DNA from: Prinsepia uniflora | Taxonomy: Eukaryota; Streptophyta; Magnoliopsida; Rosales; Rosaceae | DNA length: 64,000 nt | Assembly (NCBI GenBank): GCA_032719365.1 | Contig: CM064873.1 | Location: 47,220,332-47,284,331 of the forward strand | Direction of reading: 5' to 3' | Part shown: positions 57,401-64,000 of the stretch, one piece after another | Position numbering within the stretch: the stretch's first letter is position 1 | Layout of the letters: each line of letters starts with the position of its first letter | Program-made: the position numbers and the translations under genes | The notes under the pieces: generated by a model | Seen by the model: only the letters and a program-made list of their open reading frames with translations | Databases searched by the model: none | What the model was told of the DNA's origin: nothing

Positions 57401-60400
57401 AAAATCCCCGAATCGAAAACCGAAAACCCGGGACCCTAAACATTCACCCTCGCGGAACCAAACTCATACGACTTCCGATTGACCCGAAACCAACTCCATT
57501 GAACTCACCATAACTTCTAGACCAAAAACCATGTTGACCACTTTCCCATCCGTTGCCGTACGCGCCCCCACGCGCCGTCCAAAGTGGCTGCGCGTGGCCC
57601 TCACGCGCCAGCTACAGTACATCCCCTACCTCGAGATGACTGTGCTGAACCGGCCACCGTGGCTTGGACCGGCGAGAAGCATTCTCCACCGTCCGGCCAC
57701 CAATTCACTCCCTCTCTTCTCCTGCAGCTTCGTCCAGACACCACGAATCCATTCCCCACACTCTCCTGGTTCGATTCGACTCCCAGCTTCACGACTGAAG
57801 CTCAAACCAGACGGCCCTTTTCCCTCTGTTTCACGATTCACCTGTTCCGGTCACCTCCCGTCACGGTGGCGACACCAGACGATCCCTAAGGCTTAACTAA
57901 ACCTAGAACCAATCTCCGTTACCCTCGACTCACCCCCAAACTCGTCGACTCACCGTTTGAATTTCACGGCCAAACAGAGCACCAGAGTGCTCATCTTTGC
58001 CTGAGCCCCGCCGTGTACGGCCCCGTCACGGCGACCATCCTAGTCGACACCTAGGACCCTCCTGAACATCACCCTAACCTTCTAACCTCTCGACTCTCAA
58101 CCAAACCTCACGACTTTCCAAATGAACTTTCACGGGAAAACAGAGCAAGGAAGCATACCTTTCGATTGCAGCTCCGTCGGGCGCACCGCCGCCTACCACG
58201 GTGCTCGTTGGACTCCTTGCAACCTCCTCAGCCTCCCCTCGCCTTGGTTTGCCTCACCTCACGGCGTAGCCACCACCTCGAACTCTCAGGCTCCCTGTTT
58301 TCCCCAAAACTTCTCCGCACCTCCGTCGTGCCGCCGTGCACGATTTCACCACCAATTCACGACCACCAGCCTCCCTTCCGTCTCTTGTTCCTCCCTCACT
58401 CACCAGAATTCCTCACCAGCCACGATCACTCCTTAATTTCTCTTCACAAGCTCACTATGTTTCTCTGTGTATCGAAGAACTGCACGGGTTGCACGAATGC
58501 ACCCCAATTATTTGGGTGGTGCGCGCACACGAGAACATCCCAGAAACCACTCCACATTGGCCACATGTCACCATCCACTCAATCCTTATCCTACTTGGTT
58601 AAACCCCAGCCGTCCATCTCCTTTCTCTCTGCACAAATCCCCAGAAACCAAAAAGACCAAAATACCCCCTGTTTTACACAGTTTTACGGTTTTACCAAAA
58701 CTTCCTAGACCCGTAACTCTCGCCTCGTAAGTCCGATGAGTACGTGCCGCCTGTCATCGAACTCTGGACGTCGAAAGCTACCTAACCATCCTAGGTCAAC
58801 CTACCAAAACTCGATTATTCAAAAAGTCAACTATTCCCTCTATTTTACCCAAATTACGGTTATGCCCTCGACCTTCCGAACATCACAATTTCCTCCTCGG
58901 ATGTCGGAATCAGGCGTGCCACCTGCCTATGGATTCGTGAAGTCCTAAACTATGTCCTGGTCACTGATCAACCCCCATTTGACCACCCGAACTAAAAGTC
59001 AACTATTTTGCCCAAACTAGGGGCAAAATCGTCATTCTACGCCAAAGACCTTATCGGGACCAACTAACCACGGATTAACCTTACTAATCACACCTTAGTT
59101 GGTCTACTAATTTCGGTTCTCGGAACGGGTTGTTACACACACCGTCCAAAACGGTCCGTTTCCGAGCTGCACGTTTTTCCGTAAATTCTGGAAATCACAA
59201 CTCCTGCCCAAAATCATTATAGAGGGTTACTAACATCTCAAAATACTTCATATAATTTTCCCCAATTTTTCCGGAATTTAAATACGTATTTAACTCATAA
59301 AACAAAACTTCGGATATGCGGAACATTAACGAAACAATATCCGATTTCCTCGAAATCAACGTCAAAATGTTCGTTACACTGAGAGGATCAAAAGTCATGT
59401 TGACCTCACCTTGAGACTAGGCTGGACGCGCCCTCACGCGCCGCCGTGAGTGGCTGCGCGTGAAACCCACGCGCCACCTACAGTACTGTCTCCCTCACCC
59501 GTTTGTCTGTAAAACGGGCCATTTAACCCGCGAGGCGACCCGGTTCGTTTTCTGTCAATTCGACATTAATTCCACCAATTGAACATTCAGTCAGTTTCGA
59601 TTCAAGTCTAATTAGAGTTCTGTGGCCTTAATTACAAGAAACATTACCTCTAACCTCACGATCACAGATGATCATACGAAGAACATCCGGCCACTGTTCA
59701 TCATTCGAACTCCTTCAATTTCAATCGATTTCCTTAAATTGATTCAACCAGAAGCTTCAATAGACTCAGGTAAACATTTCCCCCAACTCAATTGAATCAA
59801 TCGAAGCCTCCAATTCCACGACTCAAACTCGATTCTTCGAAGAACAGCCGTCACTGTGCAACCATGGAGTTCCGTCAATCTCAACCAGTTTCTTCCAATT
59901 GATGAACCCAGAAGCATCGTGGGATCCTTAGGAACATAATCCCCACATCAATTACACCGTTTGATCGCTCCAAGATCACGACTCGACCTTCAAACTCCAT
60001 TACTGTCACCAAGTCCGTTTAGAGCCAAAACGACACCAATTCCTCTCGTTTTTGATCTGGTTCCACTCGTCACAACCTTAGGAAGCTAAATTAAGCTTCA
60101 ATTCCAATCCTCACGGCTCAATTCTTCCAATTAGATTTTCCCTCCCAAAACTCAAAATTCGAAATTCCAGTCTCCTCCTCACTGTCAATCTCTCGTGTTT
60201 ACCCAGTTGAATCCATCACTCAAAGCTCTCAAATTCCCCTCAAAACTGGTTGTGAAAGGGAGCTCAATTCTCCCAATTCTGATTCCCCTTCACACGGGTA
60301 AGAAAACAAAGAAGAGGAAAATGGGGAAAAATGGAGGAAATGATGAAGGAGGAATGATGGTGTTTGGAGGAAAACATGGAGCTGGAAACAAGGGATGGGT

Positions 60401-60928
60401 GACACTTGTCACTCATCCGGATGTGCACAGTCACCGGGTACTGTTCATATTAAAATATTATTTTAATCCCGGTTCATTCGGTTAATCGAGCCCGATTCCG
60501 TGACTATAACTTCGTCGTCGAATCTTCGATTTCGGCATGCCGCCTGTCAATGGATTCGTATCGACGAGACCTACGTAACGGTCCTTGGCCTTCGTCCATC
60601 GGACCTCCCGGTCAAAAAGTCAACATTTGGCCCCTAACATGCCAAATTACCAAAATACCCCTCAAATTCCGAACATCATAACTTTCCCTACGAATGTCGG
60701 AATCGAACGTGCCACCTGTCTATGAACTCGTGACGTCCCGAACTACATCATAGTCATCGGTCAAAGTCCATTTGACCGCCCGAACTAAAAGTCAACATTT
60801 TTCCCACGCTAGGGGCAAAACGATCATTTTGCACAATTCGTCCGATTTCACTCAACTAATCCCCGATTAGTCATTCTAAACCATAATTAATTAATATTCA
60901 ATCCCGATATTTGGGACGGGTCATTACA
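54421..60928 (-). mobile_element. Solo LTR, minus orientation, itself split by a solo LTR
   Basis: Flanked by ACTTA (54416-54420 and 60929-60933). Minus-strand reading starts TGTAATGACCCG and ends GGTCCTGTCA. Its own sequence is about 3.4 kb. Arms: GTGTGAGTGGAC at 54618-54629 and GTCCACTCACAC from 56039, running into the insertion site. A minisatellite of CACAAGTGCA / CGCACTAC units lies at about 54930-55075. Confidence 0.9.
56057..59137 (-). mobile_element. Solo LTR, minus orientation, innermost level
   Basis: 3081 bp flanked by CACAC (56052-56056 and 59138-59142). Same family as 9790-12662: minus-strand reading starts TGTAACAACCCG and ends GGTCCTGACA. Arms: 56371-56381 and 57260-57270; TTTAAA motif array at about 56620-56815. 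Frames up to 180 codons inside are the same GC-rich chance frames as in the 9790 copy. Confidence 0.92.
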
Positions 60929-61714
60929 ACTTATATCAGGGATGTATTCCCTAGGGGTTGTGTGCCCCGAGTTGGCATTTTCTTGTAAGTGCCGCAGATG
61001 TGTTATACGTATGTTTATACGTATGAGGTTTTATGAAAGTGACTGGGGGCGGGACCCTGTGTTTCATGTTTTAGAAAGTGATTTGGGGCGGAGACCCTGT
61101 ATTCGATGTTTTGGAAATGGTTTGGGGCGGAGACCCCGTATTCTATGTTTTGGTATTTCACTGAGAATGGTTTTGGGCAGAGTCCCACGTATGTTGATTT
61201 GGGGTGAGTTCCCACATGTATAGATTTAGGGTTTTATTGTGATTTCGGGTCGAGGACCCATAAATGGATTTATGGGTCATGACGATTTATGGGGACCAAC
61301 ATGAACTCTTGAAAGGTTTTTATGGGTCATGACGGTTTATGGGGACCAAGCATGAACCCTTGAAAGGTTTTGAGAATGTTTTCAAATGGTTTTTTATGAA
61401 CATTTGATAAATGGTTTTTGAATGCATGCATATGCTTTTAGTGAAGGGCATAAATGTCTTATTATGAAAACTTTTTTATTAAAATGGTTGTTTTGTCCAC
61501 TCACGACTTTTAATGTTTTGAATGCCCCTCAGATTGATAGCGGATGCGGGTTGTAGCAGAGACGAGACATCACACTTCACCTCCAATGATCCTGGCGTAC
61601 TCTGAAAGCCCGGTGAGGGCTAGAGATAGAATTTTTCCTAGTCTAACACTTCCGTTTCAGACGAGATCAACCACGTCCCACATTAATCTCAGGGGATTTG
61701 GGACGGGTCCTGAC

Positions 61715-63006
61715 TGTAATGACCCGTCCCAGAAGTCGGGATTAGATTAGTGATTAGTGATGGATTAACGAGGAGAGTCGGTGTTTAGTTGGACACTTTT
61801 AGATAGTCGGTGAAGAATGACGATTTTGCCCCAAGAATGGGCAAAATGTTAACTTTTAGTTCGGACGATCAATTTGGCATTGACCAATGACCGTGACGTA
61901 GTTTGGGACGACACGAGTCCGTAGACAGGTGGCACGCCCGATTCCGACATCCGAGGAGGAAGTTATGATGTTCGGAAGATTGAGGGCACTTTCGTAAATT
62001 GGTTAAAAGAGGGGAATTTGTTGACTTTTTATTCGACCATTAGTTTTCACGTAAATCGAGGATCGTTAGATAGGTCTCGTTTCCTGAGTACAATGACAGG
62101 CGGCACGCCTTTATCAGACATCAGACGAGTGAGCTATAGGTCTAGGAAGGTGAGGGGCAAAATGGTAATTTGGATTTATAGGGGCATTTTGGTCTTTTTA
62201 CACCTTGGGAAGTGTGCCAATCAGATAAGGACATGTGTGCAGTGTTTATTGGATATTTTGGGGCTGGTCCACAGGATGATGTACACCTGGTTGTTTTCCA
62301 GTGGCTTCTAGCCACTTTCACGATTACATTTAAATTAATTTTGTTTGGGTTTGAGTCGTGCACTGAGGAGAAATAGAGATTGTGAGACAGTGAGGCCATC
62401 GATCCATTTCAGTCTGAGTGTTTGAGTGTTGTGAAGTTTCTTTGCGATTGAGTGAGAGTCTGAAGGTGTGTGTTTGTGTTGGGTGGAATGGGAGTGTGAT
62501 CGTGTGTGTGTGAGGTGGGAAACTCAGGGGAAATCAGAGAGGAGTCGAGAGTCGTGGTGCAACCACAATCGATCAATTCGATCTAATCTGGTTCAAAGGA
62601 TTGCTAGGAAGGCTGAGGACTGTCTTTTGAACCCAGAGGAGCACGGCGGTGATCACGGTGGCGACCAGAACACGAGTGAGTTCTCGGTTTGCCCTGTTTT
62701 TCGATTTTGGTTCAAATGGGAAGTCGTGAGTTTTGGAGGGCTATTGAGTTGTTCTATTGCTTCAAATAGGTGTAGGAAGTTCCTAGCAACCTGAAGGGTT
62801 GAACCAGAGGCTGAGAAGATGGCGGGTGGCCAGAGGACCATGACTGGAAAATTTCAGAGTTTTAGTTCGAGCTTTGGACGGTAAGATTTCGTGCCTTATT
62901 TCATGTTTTAGTTAAGGGAAATGATCATACAAGCAAGGACGAAACTAATAGGATTGTTTGGACAGAGATTGGACTGTATTTGAGTGAGAACCGGCCTCAC
63001 CAGCTC
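61715..63006 (+). repeat. LTR fragment, plus orientation
   Basis: Starts TGTAATGACCCG directly against the end of the previous LTR and carries the usual blocks (GACGTAGTTTGGGACG, GTAGACAGGTGGCACG, CCGAGGAGGAAGTTATGATG). It is interrupted at 63007. CTGAC at 61710-61714 would be its left duplication. A donor-like CGGTAAGATTTCG lies near 62879. Confidence 0.75.
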
Positions 63007-64000
63007 TGTCAGGACCCACCCCGGTTTCACCCCGAAACCCGAGGTCAATACTGCTCCCGTCTGACTCCCCGACACAACACCTAAGTAAAACTCACGTCGA
63101 CCCAGTCAGACGCAGGAGTCATTAACTGAATATCCCAACGTTATAGTTTACAGAGCATAGTACGAAAATACAAGGAACTAAAAACCGATAAATTACACGC
63201 ACTCGGAAGTCTGTAAAACTTTTCCGGGATCCCTCACGTCCCTTCCATGCCTCGGACACTACCTCGACGTCAAGACCCCGCACTAGCTCCACAACCTGGA
63301 GGGCAATTTAAAACAGAAGATGTGAGTGGACCAGAAAGTACAAAAGTTCAGAACCATTTCATATAAAAACCGGGGTTTTAGCCCTCCGTTTTGAAAACCA
63401 CACGCATAACCAACAGTTAATAACACAGGTCTAATTCAAGTCTTATAAAACATCATAAGAAACATAAACACTATAAAACAGGTATGGAAATCATGGCATG
63501 AGTATCAAAACCCGTATCATAAACCATAAAGCTCAAATCATCATTTCCCGATCAAACCTGCTGGACCTATCCGAGTCTTTAAACTCCCGAGTCTTTAAAC
63601 TCAATCCAGGCCTTAATCATATCCGAGTCTTTAAACTCAAGGCCTACGGGGGAAAATCAATATATCCGAGTCTTTAAACTCCCGAGTCTTTAAACTCAAT
63701 CCGGCCGGTCCCCCGTCACATATATCCGGGTCTTTAAACCCAATAACCAGATCCAGCAAATCCAATCCCAAAACCGATTTTAAAACCATTTACCAATCCA
63801 CATCCAAACCCGAATCCGAAATCACTGGTCCGATGCCCTTCCGGCATCCAGAACCGCCATTCCGAACCCAAATCCGGAATCCACTTTTCAACTTTAAAAC
63901 CAAATCTCGCTTTCCGAAATCCGATTCTAAAATCGAAAACCTTGATTATCAAAATCATATTCCAAAATCCTATAAAATCATGGAAATCATTTATCTTGCC
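63007..64000 (-). repeat. LTR fragment, minus orientation, runs off the window
   Basis: Starts TGTCAGGACCCACC, the 3' end of the 9790/56057 family. The arm GTGAGTGGACC is at 63322-63332 and the TTTAAA array at about 63565-63745. Very similar to 56057 onward, so it is recent. The other end lies outside the window. Confidence 0.85.

Larger units (their letters stand above)
51958..61714 (+). repeat. LTR, plus orientation, split by a solo LTR
   Basis: Starts TGTAACGACCCG and ends GGTCCTGAC at 61714. Its own sequence is 51958-54420 plus 60934-61714 (3244 bp); the middle is a later insertion. Arms: CTGTGAGTGGAC at 53456-53467 and GTCCACTCAC at 61495-61504. A minisatellite GGGCTTGAGGCCC follows the first arm. 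No target duplication is visible because a further LTR starts at 61715. Confidence 0.8.

Noticed and set aside
58166..58708. A 180-codon plus-strand frame
   Set aside because: It is on the antisense strand of the 56057-59137 solo LTR, GC-rich and without support in the related copies.

Overview
This is nuclear DNA of a flowering plant: split genes with GT-AG introns, very low coding density, Ty3/gypsy chromovirus LTR retrotransposons, a CACTA DNA transposon, a hAT-type MITE and dinucleotide microsatellites. The only confidently intact host gene encodes a plant nucleotide-sugar transporter whose exon structure and sequence are those of a dicot. A woody dicot (Rosaceae, for example) is plausible, but the sequence alone does not prove the family.

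Layout. 1-4332: host-like DNA with a duplicated segment, split by a 2.5-kb non-autonomous LTR element (492-3033, minus strand, TSD CATAC). 4336-31546: a CACTA transposon (TSD GAT) swollen from about 5 kb to 27 kb. A Tekay/Del-type gypsy element (9318-31523, TSD GTAAA) inserted 18 bp from the CACTA right end. That element was then hit twice: a solo LTR (9790-12662, TSD ATCAT) sits in its 5' LTR, and a 9.5-kb gag-pol-less LTR element on the opposite strand (18377-27882, TSD AATAG) sits inside its integrase codons. 31550-41150: AT-rich intergenic DNA with a possible Helitron end, exon-like fragments, a MITE (34116-34660, TSD GTTGGTTG), a 38-bp perfect inverted repeat and a long CT tract. 41154-47712: the 14-exon nucleotide-sugar transporter gene on the minus strand (404 codons). 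49319-64000: a second nest, up to five levels deep, of related LTRs in alternating orientation; two solo LTRs have clear TSDs (ACTTA and CACAC).

How the parts relate. Nearly all large LTRs in both nests belong to one related set. They begin TGTAAyrACCCG or close to it, end in GGTCCTGwCA and share internal blocks. The two complete members use an initiator-Met-tRNA-type primer site. The 18377-27882 element has no replication genes, so it probably used proteins of an autonomous relative such as the Tekay element it landed in. Three features recur in these LTRs: (1) paired inverted arms GTGAGTGGRC...GYCCACTCAC that change in step between families, lie at the ends of an intron-like interval and flank a family-specific minisatellite; (2) a short inverted repeat GTCTGACA...TGTCAGAC near the LTR 3' end; (3) in two families, dense clusters of TGACGTCA/CACGTG sites. 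In the gag-pol-less family the cluster also has ATTGGNCCACG (ERSE-II-like) motifs, suggesting stress-responsive control. These are the most promising undescribed signals in the window.
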